A stretch of DNA of 64,000 nucleotides from UBA8389 sp942493385. Lineage in GTDB: Bacteria > Bacteroidota > Bacteroidia > Bacteroidales > UBA1402. Made by a program: the position numbers and the translations under genes. The stretch spans positions 248,001 to 312,000 of the forward strand of contig OW818699.1 of the NCBI GenBank assembly GCA_942493385.1, given 5' to 3'. Shown here piece after piece: positions 7,955 through 17,295 of this stretch (position 1 is the first letter of the stretch; every line of letters starts with the position of its first letter). The notes under the pieces are model-generated. The model saw only the letters and a list, made by a program, of their open reading frames with translations, was not told where the DNA came from and did no database searches.

Positions 7955-8723
7955 TGCCTATCCCTTTCTTTTTCCAGTAACGAATTAAAAAATACCCGAA
8001 CAGCATGCCCCCGAGGTGGGCGAAGTGGGCTACATTATCACCCGAGAAACGCGATATTCCTGAGAATAGTTCAAGCAGTCCATAACCAATGACCATGTAT
8101 TTGGCCTTGATAGGTATGGGAATGAACATCAGGAACAAAGGTGCATTCGGAAAAAGCATGCCGAACCCGAGCAAAATACCGAACACACTTCCGGAAGCAC
8201 CTACGGTAATCATGTTCGGGTTGCTCAAAATTAGATCTTTAGCCTGCATGGCTGCCTCTGGGCTGAAAACGTAACCAGGCGACACCTGCAGGTATTTCAT
8301 GAACGGTTCCATATTCGGGTTGGTCGCAAAATGAGCGGCCGCTTCAATCATGGGACGTAGTTCGATGTACCAGGTCAGTTCCTGCATCAATGCTGCACCG
8401 ATGCCGGTCACCATATAGAACAGCAGGAATCGTTTGGGACCCCAGACCTCTTCCAATACACGGCCAAACATAAAGACACCGAACATGTTGAAAAACACGT
8501 GTGCCGGATTGAGCGGATCGTGCATGAACATGTACGTGATGACCTGACTTAGGTTAAAATGTTCGGAGGCGATGTAATGCAAACCGAGATAATGTTCGAG
8601 TTGTATGTCTAAACTGCGCAGGACATAGGTGGCCACCCACATCAGGGCGTTGATGATGATCAGATTTTTAGTGACCGTAGGAACGGACGACATAAACCCG
8701 GAAGAAGAACGAAAACCACTCAT
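7935..8723 (-). CDS. Rhomboid family intramembrane serine protease
   Basis: The 262-residue protein has the rhomboid core: HVFFNMFGVFMFG, the catalytic serine motif GASGSVFG and the catalytic histidine in HFAHLGGMLFGYF. Six membrane segments are predicted by eye. It is the first gene of the minus-strand operon that continues with a second rhomboid, the EEP protein and priA. Substrates are unknown. Two adjacent rhomboid genes suggest duplication, though the proteins differ in length and tail: this one ends soon after the last helix. Confidence 0.94.
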   Translation of the reverse strand: MSGFRSSSGFMSSVPTVTKNLIIINALMWVATYVLRSLDIQLEHYLGLHYIASEHFNLSQVITYMFMHDPLNPAHVFFNMFGVFMFGRVLEEVWGPKRFLLFYMVTGIGAALMQELTWYIELRPMIEAAAHFATNPNMEPFMKYLQVSPGYVFSPEAAMQAKDLILSNPNMITVGASGSVFGILLGFGMLFPNAPLFLMFIPIPIKAKYMVIGYGLLELFSGISRFSGDNVAHFAHLGGMLFGYFLIRYWKKKGIGNGFFMG

Positions 8724-8777
8724 ATAAAGGATTTAGTTTGTATGGGAAAGCCGATGGATTCTGCCTTCCTACTGAGA

Positions 8778-8785
8778 CAAAGGTA
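8778..8785 (-). promoter_or_regulatory. -7 box of the rhomboid-priA operon
   Basis: On the minus strand this reads TACCTTTG, a full match to TAnnTTTG, 54 nt before the rhomboid start codon. No TTTG stands at the expected spacing upstream, so only half of the consensus is supported. Confidence 0.45.
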
Positions 8786-8866
8786 TAAAAATCGGTGCAT
8801 ACCGACTATATTTTGACGCATTTTAATAAAAAATGAGCCTTAACGTGTTTTTTTCTTCATTTTTTC

Positions 8867-8896
8867 TTGCAATAATGAAATTTAAGCATACTTTTG
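8867..8896 (+). promoter_or_regulatory. Bacteroidetes-type promoter of the HU gene
   Basis: TTG (8867-8869), 19 bp, then TACTTTTG (8889-8896) match the Bacteroidetes consensus at the ideal spacing. Expected transcription start is near 8902, leaving a leader of about 70 nt that contains a small inverted repeat (GTGTT 8902-8906, AACAC 8916-8920). The 251-bp region 8724-8974 otherwise holds only the divergent -7 box for the rhomboid operon. Confidence 0.65.
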
Positions 8897-8974
8897 CTTC
8901 GGTGTTCTCGAAATTAACACTCTATCAACCTTTGCATCAACCCCTTTTGTTAAACTTTATATTCTAATCGTACT

Positions 8975-9244
8975 ATGAACAAAGCAGAACTTATCAGTGC
9001 AATTGCCGACAAATCCGGCTTGAGCAAAGTGGACTCCAAAAAAGCCCTTGACGCATTCTTGGGTAGTGTTGCCGAAACGTTGAAAGCTGGCGATAAAATC
9101 GCGCTGGTTGGATTCGGGACATTCTCCGTTGTTAGCAAAGCCGCTCGTACCGGTATTAACCCCGCTACCAAACAACCCATCACCATTGCTGCCAAAAAGG
9201 TTGTTAAATTCAAAGCTGGTGCTGAATTGGCCGGTCAGATTTAA
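8975..9244 (+). CDS. hup: HU family DNA-binding protein
   Basis: The 89-residue protein matches HU/IHF in length and pattern: N-terminal helices beginning MNKAELISAIADKSGLSK, the signature GFGTFSV, and the DNA-binding arm with RTGINPATKQPI (Pro of the kinking tip). It compacts and bends DNA as a homodimer or heterodimer. It is monocistronic, with its own promoter and a strong terminator at 9263-9297. Confidence 0.96.
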   Translation: MNKAELISAIADKSGLSKVDSKKALDAFLGSVAETLKAGDKIALVGFGTFSVVSKAARTGINPATKQPITIAAKKVVKFKAGAELAGQI

Positions 9245-9262
9245 GATCTAACACGACGCTAT

Positions 9263-9297
9263 AAAAAAAGCTGCCCACCCAAGGGTAGCTTTTTTTT
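9263..9297 (+). terminator. Intrinsic terminator of the HU gene
   Basis: AGCTGCCC and GGGTAGCT form an 8-bp stem with one G-U pair around the loop ACCCAA. It is flanked by a 7-A run and an 8-T run that extend the pairing and supply the U-tract. Confidence 0.9.
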
Positions 9298-9325
9298 GTG
9301 GCTTTTTTTTGTGTCAATTTTGCCG

Positions 9326-9333
9326 TAACTTTG
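9326..9333 (+). promoter_or_regulatory. -7 box of argS
   Basis: TAACTTTG matches TAnnTTTG exactly and stands 22 nt before the argS start. No TTTG lies at 19-21 bp upstream, so this is a partial promoter match. Confidence 0.45.
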
Positions 9334-9355
9334 CCGCTCGCTAACAATTCACTAC

Positions 9356-11149
9356 ATGACCATCAGCCAACTTCTTGAGAAAAAAGCCCTACAGGCCATT
9401 GAAACCCTCTACGGACAGACCGTGGATGCTTCCCAAATCCAAATGCAGCCCACCAAAAAAGAATTCGAAGGGGACCTCACTCTGGTTACTTTTCCCCTGC
9501 TGCGCGTTTCCAAAAAGAAACCGGAAGAAACAGGTGAGGAACTTGGAAAATGGCTGGTGGAAAACACGCCTGAGCTAAGCACTTTCAACGTGATCAAAGG
9601 CTTCCTCAATTTGACTGTTTCTCCCTTTTACTGGCTGAACGAACTGGTTTTGGCAGCCGCCACTCCCGATTTCGGCCTCACAAAAGCCAATGACGATTCA
9701 CCGCTGGTGATGGTGGAATATTCCTCACCGAACACGAACAAACCGTTACACTTAGGACACGTTCGCAACAACCTTTTGGGGTTCAGCCTTTGCCGCATCC
9801 TGGAAGCCAACGGCAACAAGGTGGTGAAAACCAACATCGTGAACGACCGCGGCGTGCACATCTGCAAATCGATGTTGGCCTGGAAAAAATACGGAAACGG
9901 CGAGACTCCGGCTTCCTCAGGTAAAAAGGGCGACCATTTGGTTGGCGATTATTATGTCGCTTTCAACCAACATTATTTAGAGGAACTGGCTGAACTTCAA
10001 GCAAAAGGCATGACTAAAGAGCAATCGGAAGCGGCTTCGACCCTCATGGCTGAAACACGCGAGATGCTTCTGGCATGGGAAGCTGGTGACCCCGAAGTAC
10101 GTCAGCTTTGGGAAACCATGAACGGATGGGTTTATGCCGGTTTTGATGAAACCTACAAGAAACTGGGCGTTAGCTTCGACAAAATCTATTACGAATCCGA
10201 AACCTATCTGTTGGGCAAGGATGTGGTTCTGGAAGGTCTTGAAAAAGGCACCTTTTACCGTCAGGAAGACGGATCTGTCTGGGCTGACCTAACGGAAGAC
10301 GGGCTTGACCAGAAGGTTTTGCTTCGTGGTGACGGAACTTCGGTTTATATGACACAGGATATTGGCACCGCCAGTCTGCGCTACAGCGAATACCCCATCG
10401 ACAAGATGGTTTACGTGGTAGGGAACGAGCAGAACTACCATTTTCAGGTGCTTTCAATTTTACTCGATAAAGTAGGCTTCTCTTGGGGCAAGGACCTTGT
10501 CCATTTTTCCTACGGGATGGTGGAGCTTCCCGAAGGCAAGATGAAATCGCGCGAAGGCACGGTGGTGGATGCCGACGATTTGGTGGACGAAATGGTGGGC
10601 ACTGCCCGTGAAACCTCTCTCGAACTGGGCAAACTCGACGGTCTGACGGAAGCCGAAGCCGAAGACATTGCAGAAATGGTGGGAATGGGCGCTCTGAAAT
10701 ACTTCATCCTGAAAGTGGATCCGCGCAAGAACATGACGTTCAACCCTAAGGAATCCATCGACTTCAACGGGAACACCGGGCCGTTCATCCAATATACCCA
10801 TGCGCGCATCAAATCGGTGCTTCGCAAGGCTGAGGAACTTGGCTTGAAAGCAGAAGCAACACTAGATGTCGCCAAGAGCCTTTCCGACAAGGAACTCTAC
10901 CTGATCCAACTCATCGACAGTTTCCCAGCAACGGTTAAGGACGCCGCAGAGGGCTTCAGCCCAGCCATCATTGCCAATTACATCTACGAACTGGCCAAGG
11001 AATTCAATCAGTTCTACCACGAATACTCCATCCTGAAGGAAACCGACGAGGGTCTTCGCAATTTCCGCCTGTTGCTGGCTTCGACCACAGGTAAGGTCAT
11101 CCGCACCGGCATGGACCTGCTCGGAGTCCGGGTTCCGGATCGCATGTAG
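9356..11149 (+). CDS. argS: Arginyl-tRNA synthetase
   Basis: The 597-residue class I aminoacyl-tRNA synthetase charges tRNA-Arg. The N-terminal domain is typical of ArgS. The HIGH motif appears as HLGH in SSPNTNKPLHLGHVRNN (about residue 133), the KMSK region as KMKSREGT (about 396), and the C-terminal anticodon-binding domain ends in the family signature GVRVPDRM. The replacement of KMSK by KMKS-type sequence is seen in many ArgS proteins and is not a defect. It stands alone between two terminators. Confidence 0.97.
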   Translation: MTISQLLEKKALQAIETLYGQTVDASQIQMQPTKKEFEGDLTLVTFPLLRVSKKKPEETGEELGKWLVENTPELSTFNVIKGFLNLTVSPFYWLNELVLAAATPDFGLTKANDDSPLVMVEYSSPNTNKPLHLGHVRNNLLGFSLCRILEANGNKVVKTNIVNDRGVHICKSMLAWKKYGNGETPASSGKKGDHLVGDYYVAFNQHYLEELAELQAKGMTKEQSEAASTLMAETREMLLAWEAGDPEVRQLWETMNGWVYAGFDETYKKLGVSFDKIYYESETYLLGKDVVLEGLEKGTFYRQEDGSVWADLTEDGLDQKVLLRGDGTSVYMTQDIGTASLRYSEYPIDKMVYVVGNEQNYHFQVLSILLDKVGFSWGKDLVHFSYGMVELPEGKMKSREGTVVDADDLVDEMVGTARETSLELGKLDGLTEAEAEDIAEMVGMGALKYFILKVDPRKNMTFNPKESIDFNGNTGPFIQYTHARIKSVLRKAEELGLKAEATLDVAKSLSDKELYLIQLIDSFPATVKDAAEGFSPAIIANYIYELAKEFNQFYHEYSILKETDEGLRNFRLLLASTTGKVIRTGMDLLGVRVPDRM

Positions 11150-11169
11150 AAAGGCACACCATATAGATG

Positions 11170-11213
11170 AACCGGCAGACAGGCTTTACAGCTTCTGCCG
11201 GTTTTATTTTTTT
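11170..11213 (+). terminator. Intrinsic terminator of argS
   Basis: AACCGGCAGA (11170-11179) pairs perfectly with TCTGCCGGTT (11194-11203), a 10-bp stem with a 14-nt loop, followed by a T-rich tract. Confidence 0.9.
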
Positions 11214-11248
11214 AACGTGAACTTGAGTCAAAGTTTCCGAAAAACGAG

Positions 11249-11256
11249 TACATTTG
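11249..11256 (+). promoter_or_regulatory. -7 box of the beta-CASP protein gene
   Basis: TACATTTG matches TAnnTTTG and stands 24 nt before the ATG at 11281. The nearest upstream TTG (11223-11225) is 23 bp away, slightly long. An upstream ATG in the same frame at 11254 overlaps this box and is therefore unlikely to be the start. Confidence 0.45.
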
Positions 11257-11280
11257 GGAAAATACGAAACATTTTCCACT

Positions 11281-12681
11281 ATGAAAATAACCTTTCACGG
11301 CGCAGCCCGTACCGTCACCGGCTCCAAACACCTCATTACGTTGAACAACGGAAAAAAAATCCTGTTGGATTGCGGCATGTTTCAGGGCATGGGTAAAGAA
11401 ACCTACCCGCTGAACCGTGAGTTCGGATTCGATGTGCGGGAAGTGGATTACATGATACTTTCGCATGCGCACATCGACCATTCAGGGCTCATACCCATGT
11501 TGGTCAAATACGGTTATACCGGCAAAATTTTCGGAACAGATGCGACACTCGACCTCACGGCCATTCTGCTCAAGGATTCGGCACACATACAAGAAGCGGA
11601 CAGCAAGTTCCTGAATAAGAAGCGCTTCGCAGAAGGCCGTGATCTTGTGGAACCACTATACACAACGGACGACGCGGAAGATGCCATCCTGCAGTTTGAA
11701 CCGGTGCCGTATGAAACCCCTTATAAAATTGACGATGACATTGAGTTGGAATTGTTTGATGGAGGCCACATCATCGGAAGCGCTACGGTATTTTTGAAAA
11801 TCATGGAAGACGGGAAACTCACCCGTATCGGTTTCAGCGGAGACGTAGGTCGGTACAACGACCCCATCCTGAAATCGCCGCAAGCGTTCCCACAGGTGGA
11901 CTACATGCTCATCGAATCCACGTATGGCAACCGTTTGCACGACAAAATTGAAGAAACACCGGAGCATTTGCGGGAACTCATTGTGGAAACCTGCATCAAC
12001 AAGCGCGGCAAACTCATCATCCCAGCTTTCAGTGTTGGCCGAACCCAGGAATTGCTCTATGCGTTGAACGAATTGGAGCTGAACAAACAACTTCCGAACG
12101 TGAGGTATTTTGTGGACAGTCCGCTTTCCGTGGCGGCCACCAATGTGGTTAAGGATCACCCCGAGTGCTTCAACCGTGCGCTCCAAAAAATTATGAAGTT
12201 CGACAATGATCCCTTCGCTTTTCGCGGACTTGAGTTTATTGAAGATAAACGCGACTCTCAAGCGCTCAACGACATACAAGAACCTTGCGTCATCATTTCA
12301 GCCTCAGGCATGGCAGAAGCCGGCCGTGTGAAACACCACATTGCCAACAGCATCGGCAATCCAAAAAACACCATCCTGATGGTGGGCTACTGTGCCAAAA
12401 ACACACTGGGAGCCAGGCTGAAGGAACATCCGACTGAGGTCAACATTTTCGGTGACATGTTTCGTGTACGTGCAGACATCCGCCAAATTGAATCCATGTC
12501 CGCACATGCCGATTACAATGACTTGATCCAATATCTGTCCATACTTGATCCATCTAGTGTAAAACGAGTTTTCGTGGTACACGGTGAGCCGGATGTTCAG
12601 GAGGAATTCCGCGAACGGATTCTCCGGAAGGGCTTCAGAGACGTGGTTATTCCGGAACCACACGAAACGTTCGAGCTTTAA
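11281..12681 (+). CDS. MBL-fold beta-CASP ribonuclease-like protein
   Basis: The 466-residue protein has the metallo-beta-lactamase motif HAHIDH (residues about 62-67), GGHIIGSAT, FSGDVGR, and the beta-CASP motifs ESTYGNR, SASGMAEAGRVKHH and SAHADYNDL with the final histidine in VVHGEP. This is the YSH1/CPSF-like RNA-metabolising group found across bacteria, presumed to be a zinc-dependent endo- or exoribonuclease. The ATG at 11281 places the conserved MKITFHGAARTVTGS at the N-terminus, as in relatives. It is monocistronic by context; the specific RNA target is unknown. Confidence 0.92.
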   Translation: MKITFHGAARTVTGSKHLITLNNGKKILLDCGMFQGMGKETYPLNREFGFDVREVDYMILSHAHIDHSGLIPMLVKYGYTGKIFGTDATLDLTAILLKDSAHIQEADSKFLNKKRFAEGRDLVEPLYTTDDAEDAILQFEPVPYETPYKIDDDIELELFDGGHIIGSATVFLKIMEDGKLTRIGFSGDVGRYNDPILKSPQAFPQVDYMLIESTYGNRLHDKIEETPEHLRELIVETCINKRGKLIIPAFSVGRTQELLYALNELELNKQLPNVRYFVDSPLSVAATNVVKDHPECFNRALQKIMKFDNDPFAFRGLEFIEDKRDSQALNDIQEPCVIISASGMAEAGRVKHHIANSIGNPKNTILMVGYCAKNTLGARLKEHPTEVNIFGDMFRVRADIRQIESMSAHADYNDLIQYLSILDPSSVKRVFVVHGEPDVQEEFRERILRKGFRDVVIPEPHETFEL

Positions 12682-12716
12682 AGTTTGCTCGCATAGAACC
12701 AAGCTGCATTAAACTA

Positions 12717-12746
12717 TTTGATTGAAACGCATTCTAACTATCTTTG
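12717..12746 (+). promoter_or_regulatory. Bacteroidetes-type promoter of the outer-membrane receptor gene
   Basis: TTTG (12717-12720), 18 bp, then TATCTTTG (12739-12746) fit the consensus. Transcription should start near 12752. An alternative TTG start at 12722 would lie upstream of that, so the promoter position decides in favour of the ATG at 12785. Confidence 0.65.
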
Positions 12747-12784
12747 CATGCTTTTCAATAGGTTTTTCATTTGTATCAAGTTCT

Positions 12785-15250
12785 ATGAATATTCGATCGT
12801 ATACACTGCTATATATAGCTTTTCTTTTTTCCTGTACCCCACTTTTTGCAACTCCCGACCCAGTACCAACCGGTACCGTGGGAGGAAAACTCTTGGATCA
12901 GGAATCCAAATCTCCGTTGGACAACGTGACTGTTTTCATCTATCAGGGAGTCAATAAAAAGCCCGTTAAAGTCGTCAATACCGACGAAAAGGGTGTTTTT
13001 ATCTTCAGTGACATGCTGCCTGGCGAATATCGCTTGGAAGCTGGCTTCCTTGGTTATCTGCCTTTCGAGGAAATCGTTCAGGTTTTGTCCAATCAGCAAA
13101 CGCTTCTTGGTGAAATTCCATTGAAAACCGATTCAAAATTGCTCAGAGTTGTTGAAGTGACGGGGTTGCGTTCCACCATGAAATTGGAGGTGGACAAACG
13201 GGTTTTCTCGGTAGATCAGTCGGTTGCAGCTGCAGGCGCCAGCACCAGCGACGTTCTGAAAAACCTCCCTTCGGTGGATGTGGATGCCGAGGGAACGGTA
13301 TCGTTACGCAACAGCACGAACGTCATCATCTGGATCAACGGTAAACCCTCCGGGTTGTCTTCCGACAACCAAGCACAGGTACTTGAACAAATGCCTGCCG
13401 AAAGCATCGATCGTGTTGAAGTGATTACCAACCCTTCTGCCAAATACAGTGCCGAAGGTTCGGCGGGCATCATCAACATCATCCTTAAAAAAGACCGAAA
13501 AGCTGGCTATTACGGCAGTTTGCGTGCAGGTTTGAGCTCACCGCTCGGGTATAATTTTGGAGGAAACTACAATTACTCTTCTCCGAAATGGGATTTGTAC
13601 GCCAATCTTGGAACACGTGCCGATGTACGTCAGGGCAGCGGCAGTACGAACCGTACCACCTACACTTCGTCCACCAGCAACGTCCCTGAAGAATACATGA
13701 ATTCGCTGACCCAGCGCGACAGGTCCCATGGTGGCTTATTTTTTCGTGCTGGTGCCGATTACCACTTCAATGAAAAACATACGCTCAGCCTCAGCGGTTT
13801 TGGGATGAACGGAAACGGTGAATCCGAAAGTTCCATACGGTATGACTACTTTGACAACTTGAAGCAACTTACTTCAAAGCGGCTGAGAAATTCGACCGAT
13901 ATTGGCGGTCACAACAATTACGAGTTGGAGCTCGATTATCAATGGGAAATTGCGCCGGAACACAACCTTCACGCCATCCTTTCTGCCGGTACGGGTGGTT
14001 CACCTGAATCAAAAACATTCACCCAAACCGACTACAACAGCTTCAATGTTGAGACTGGCAGCCTGAGACAAGATGGCAGCGGTTCCGAATACGAAAACGA
14101 AATGGACTTCCAACTGGATTACTCGCGTAAGTTTTCGGAAAAATGGAAATTGGAAGCTGGTTGGAAATCGTCCATGGAAAGCCGCCTTGGTGATGACATG
14201 ATCCGAAATCTAGTCGGTTCCAACTGGATAACGAATTCTAAAAACCTGTTTGACTACACGGAGCAGATTCATGCAGCTTACGGGACGCTCACTGGTAAAC
14301 TTACCGAAAAACTGGGCTACCAGCTTGGATTGCGGGCAGAACAAACCTTGGTGAATTTCACTTCGACCAATGAGCTGACCAATGTCGCCTTACCTCACGA
14401 AAAGAATTACCTGAAACTTTTCCCGACCATTTTCGCCAATTATACCTTTAAAGAAGGCATGGACATGCAGTTGAACTACAGCCGACGCATCAACCGCCCC
14501 CGTGGACATTCCTTAAACCCGTTTGTAAACATCTCCGACTCCTCCAATATTTGGGTGGGAAATCCCGACTTGAATCCAGAGTATTCCAACAATTTCGAGA
14601 TGAACTTCCTGAAGACCTGGACGGAACATACGCTTTCTGCAGCCCTTTACCACCGCATTAGCGAACAGGTCATTCAGGACATCCGCTACCTAGATAACGG
14701 GGTGATGAAACAAACACCCGAAAATGTGACAAATTCCACTTCGTCCGGTTTGGAACTCGTGGCCAAAGACAAATTGTTCAAGATCCTTGAAACGACCACA
14801 ACACTGAATCTTTATCAACAGAACATGGATGCATTCACTTATCGTGGAGAAACGTACAATGGAACCAACGGATTTTCCTGGAATCTTCGAATGAACGGAC
14901 AAATCTTGTTGCCTTGGGGAATGATGGGCCAGGTTTCCGGTTTCTACTCCGCACCCAGAATTGTAGCCCAAGGCTCGATGAAAGCAGCTTATTCGATGGA
15001 TTTGGGGCTTCGCAAAAGCTTCTGGGACAGGACCTTGCAAGTGTCTCTAAACGGGCAAAACCTGCTGAACTCTTTCAAGTTCGAAAACTCCACAAACGGC
15101 CCAGGATTCTCTCAAGTCACCTCCAATCAGTTTTTTAGCAGAACCATCCGTCTGAATGTCACTTGGAACTTCGGAAATCTGAAGCCGAAGGAGAAAGAAG
15201 GCAAGGGCAACGATCAGGAAAACTCCGGCGGAGGGGAAGGCGATTTTTGA
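12785..15250 (+). CDS. Outer-membrane TonB-dependent-receptor-like protein (no SusD partner)
   Basis: The 821-residue product begins with a signal peptide (hydrophobic core, cleavage near LFATP). A carboxypeptidase-regulatory-like domain (about 30-105) comes next, then a plug domain (about 120-230, with IDRVEVITNPSAKY and SAGIINIILKK) and a large beta-barrel of the OMP_b-brl_3 type. The chain ends in a Lys/Glu/Gly-rich tail after the last strand. Such proteins occur in Bacteroidetes without SusD and their cargo is mostly unknown. It is flanked by its own promoter and a terminator at 15275-15306, so it is a single-gene unit. Confidence 0.88.
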   Translation: MNIRSYTLLYIAFLFSCTPLFATPDPVPTGTVGGKLLDQESKSPLDNVTVFIYQGVNKKPVKVVNTDEKGVFIFSDMLPGEYRLEAGFLGYLPFEEIVQVLSNQQTLLGEIPLKTDSKLLRVVEVTGLRSTMKLEVDKRVFSVDQSVAAAGASTSDVLKNLPSVDVDAEGTVSLRNSTNVIIWINGKPSGLSSDNQAQVLEQMPAESIDRVEVITNPSAKYSAEGSAGIINIILKKDRKAGYYGSLRAGLSSPLGYNFGGNYNYSSPKWDLYANLGTRADVRQGSGSTNRTTYTSSTSNVPEEYMNSLTQRDRSHGGLFFRAGADYHFNEKHTLSLSGFGMNGNGESESSIRYDYFDNLKQLTSKRLRNSTDIGGHNNYELELDYQWEIAPEHNLHAILSAGTGGSPESKTFTQTDYNSFNVETGSLRQDGSGSEYENEMDFQLDYSRKFSEKWKLEAGWKSSMESRLGDDMIRNLVGSNWITNSKNLFDYTEQIHAAYGTLTGKLTEKLGYQLGLRAEQTLVNFTSTNELTNVALPHEKNYLKLFPTIFANYTFKEGMDMQLNYSRRINRPRGHSLNPFVNISDSSNIWVGNPDLNPEYSNNFEMNFLKTWTEHTLSAALYHRISEQVIQDIRYLDNGVMKQTPENVTNSTSSGLELVAKDKLFKILETTTTLNLYQQNMDAFTYRGETYNGTNGFSWNLRMNGQILLPWGMMGQVSGFYSAPRIVAQGSMKAAYSMDLGLRKSFWDRTLQVSLNGQNLLNSFKFENSTNGPGFSQVTSNQFFSRTIRLNVTWNFGNLKPKEKEGKGNDQENSGGGEGDF

Positions 15251-15274
15251 GTTTTCTCCAAGAAAAATCTAAAA

Positions 15275-15306
15275 AAACTTCCAACTAAAATTGGAAGTTT
15301 TTTTTA
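15275..15306. terminator. Intrinsic terminator after the outer-membrane receptor gene
   Basis: AAACTTCCAA (15275-15284) pairs perfectly with TTGGAAGTTT (15291-15300) around the loop CTAAAA, followed by a T-run. The A-run before it makes it symmetric, so it could work in both directions. Confidence 0.9.
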
Positions 15307-15369
15307 TTTGCAAAGAATACAACTATCGTGCATTTTTATGCACAAAAAGGCGGTTTGTGAGTATTATCC

Positions 15370-15400
15370 TTGCTAAAACAAAGGTTTTTTTGTTCCTTTG
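15370..15400 (+). promoter_or_regulatory. Possible promoter of korAB
   Basis: TTG (15370-15372), 20 bp, then TTCCTTTG (15393-15400) resemble the Bacteroidetes consensus but lack the TA of TAnnTTTG. An alternative near-match is TATCCTTG at 15365-15372. Some promoter is expected here because a strong terminator stands upstream. Confidence 0.3.
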
Positions 15401-15444
15401 CCCTTCACAATCAGACTTCATATTTTTATCCTCAATAGAAAATT

Positions 15445-17295
15445 ATGTCAGATACTGCTAAAATGACTTCGCTTGAAAAAGTAGTCATCCGCTTTTCAGG
15501 AGATTCTGGTGATGGCATGCAACTTACCGGCAGCCTTTTTTCAAACCTTTCAGCCATTGCTGGAAATGAAATCGCAACGTTTCCTGACTTTCCCTCCGAA
15601 ATCCGAGCTCCACAAGGTTCACTAAGTGGCGTTTCCGGATATCAAGTCCATGTGGGTTCCACCAAAATCTATACTCCTGGCGATTTGGCCGATGTGCTTA
15701 TTGCCATGAACCCTGCCGCACTCAAAGTAAACAAGAAGCACATCAAATCCAATGCCATCGTCATCGTTGACGAGGATACCTTTGACAAGACAGGCTTGGG
15801 TAAAGCCCATTTCAAAACGGAAAACCCATTTTTAGAACTGGGCATGACTGGCATTCAGCTTATTTCCGCACCCATTTCCACCATGGTTAAGGCCAGCCTT
15901 TCCGAAAGCGAAATGGACGGCAAAAGCATTCTTCGCAGCAAAAACATGTTTGCATTGGGGCTGCTCTGTTGGCTGTTCAATATCCCTGTAGATACGGCAA
16001 TGCACCTGCTGGATAATAAATTCAAAAAGAAACCAGCCATTTTGAGTGCCAACCTCAAGGTATTGGTGGACGGTTACAATTTTGGGAACAACACCCACGC
16101 CAGCGTTTCCACCTACCACATCGATGCCACCGATATGCCCAAGGGCACCTATACCGATGTGAAAGGCAACCAGGCAACAGCTTACGGCCTCATCGCTGCA
16201 TCCGAGAAATCGGGTTTGCCTCTTTTTCTTGGAAGTTACCCCATCACTCCAGCCACCGAAATCCTACAGGAACTTGCAGCCCGTAAGGACATGGGCGTTA
16301 AAACCATACAAGCCGAGGATGAAATCGCAGGAGTATGTACCGCCATTGGTGCAAGTTTTACAGGTCATCTTGCAGCCACTTCCACCTCCGGTCCAGGCCT
16401 CGCATTAAAAAGCGAAGCCATCGGTTTGGCTGTCATGGCTGAGCTTCCATTGGTCGTAGTCGATGTGCAACGCGGTGGCCCTTCCACCGGACTTCCCACT
16501 AAAACAGAGCAATCCGACTTGTATCAGGCATTATACGGACGCAATGGGGAAAGCCCCTGCGTGGTTATGGCTGCAAGCACTCCGGCCAACTGTTTCGATT
16601 ATGCCTTCATGGCTTCAAAATTGGCCGTGGAACACATGACTCCCGTCATTTTACTTACCGACGGGTTCCTAGCCAACGGTTCTTCCGCTTGGCGTTTGCC
16701 CGACCTGGATAATTACCCAGCCATCGTGCCCCCGTTCGTACATGCAGACATGCAGGCTACTTGGAAACCTTATTTTAGAAATCCTGAAAATGGTTCCCGC
16801 TATTGGGCCATCCCTGGAATGGAAGGCTTTGAGCACCGCATCGGCGGCCTTGAAAAAGACCATTGCACCTCTGCCATTTCCACCGATGCCAAAAACCACC
16901 AACGCATGACGGACCTGCGTCAGGCAAAAATCGACCGCATCGCCGATGTAATTCCGACGCTCGACGTACAAGGAGCTACCGATGCAGATTTGTTGCTGGT
17001 AGGTTGGGGCGGTACTTTTGGGCATTTGTATTCAGCCGTTGAAGAACTCAATGCCGAAGGTTATAAAATCGCACTTGCCCATTTCAACTACATCAGCCCC
17101 CTACCCAGCAATACGGAAGAGGTTTTGAAGCGCTTCCCAAAAGTGCTTGTTTGCGAACTCAACATGGGTCAGTTTGCCGGCTATCTTCGCGCCAAAATCG
17201 CTGGAATCGCTCCGCTACAATTCAACAAAGTGGAAGGTCAACCCTTCATGGTTGAAGAAGTCAAGGATTATGTCAAATCAATGATCAATGCATAA
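15445..17295 (+). CDS. korA: 2-oxoacid:ferredoxin oxidoreductase, fused gamma-alpha subunit (KorA-like)
   Basis: The 616-residue protein joins an N-terminal gamma domain (GDSGDGMQLTGSL near residue 20) to the alpha domain with the pyrimidine-binding part (GSYPITPATEILQEL near 263, QRGGPSTGLPTKTEQSD) and a C-terminal transketolase-like domain (CELNMGQFAGYLR near 570). With the beta subunit it forms a coenzyme-A-dependent, thiamine-diphosphate enzyme that oxidatively decarboxylates a 2-oxoacid and reduces ferredoxin. The gamma-alpha fusion and short beta subunit fit 2-oxoglutarate oxidoreductase (KorAB), though other 2-oxoacids cannot be excluded. The enzyme indicates anaerobic or low-oxygen central metabolism. 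Confidence 0.92.
   Translation: MSDTAKMTSLEKVVIRFSGDSGDGMQLTGSLFSNLSAIAGNEIATFPDFPSEIRAPQGSLSGVSGYQVHVGSTKIYTPGDLADVLIAMNPAALKVNKKHIKSNAIVIVDEDTFDKTGLGKAHFKTENPFLELGMTGIQLISAPISTMVKASLSESEMDGKSILRSKNMFALGLLCWLFNIPVDTAMHLLDNKFKKKPAILSANLKVLVDGYNFGNNTHASVSTYHIDATDMPKGTYTDVKGNQATAYGLIAASEKSGLPLFLGSYPITPATEILQELAARKDMGVKTIQAEDEIAGVCTAIGASFTGHLAATSTSGPGLALKSEAIGLAVMAELPLVVVDVQRGGPSTGLPTKTEQSDLYQALYGRNGESPCVVMAASTPANCFDYAFMASKLAVEHMTPVILLTDGFLANGSSAWRLPDLDNYPAIVPPFVHADMQATWKPYFRNPENGSRYWAIPGMEGFEHRIGGLEKDHCTSAISTDAKNHQRMTDLRQAKIDRIADVIPTLDVQGATDADLLLVGWGGTFGHLYSAVEELNAEGYKIALAHFNYISPLPSNTEEVLKRFPKVLVCELNMGQFAGYLRAKIAGIAPLQFNKVEGQPFMVEEVKDYVKSMINA

Noticed and set aside
10460..10890. Minus-strand open frames within argS
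   Set aside because: No family similarity; antisense to a conserved housekeeping gene.
11656..12279. Minus-strand open frame of about 207 codons within the beta-CASP gene
   Set aside because: It is an antisense shadow of a well-supported gene with all catalytic motifs.
12722..12784. Upstream TTG start extending the outer-membrane receptor by 21 residues
   Set aside because: The predicted promoter (-7 box at 12739-12746) would place transcription start downstream of this codon, and the signal peptide begins at ATG 12785.
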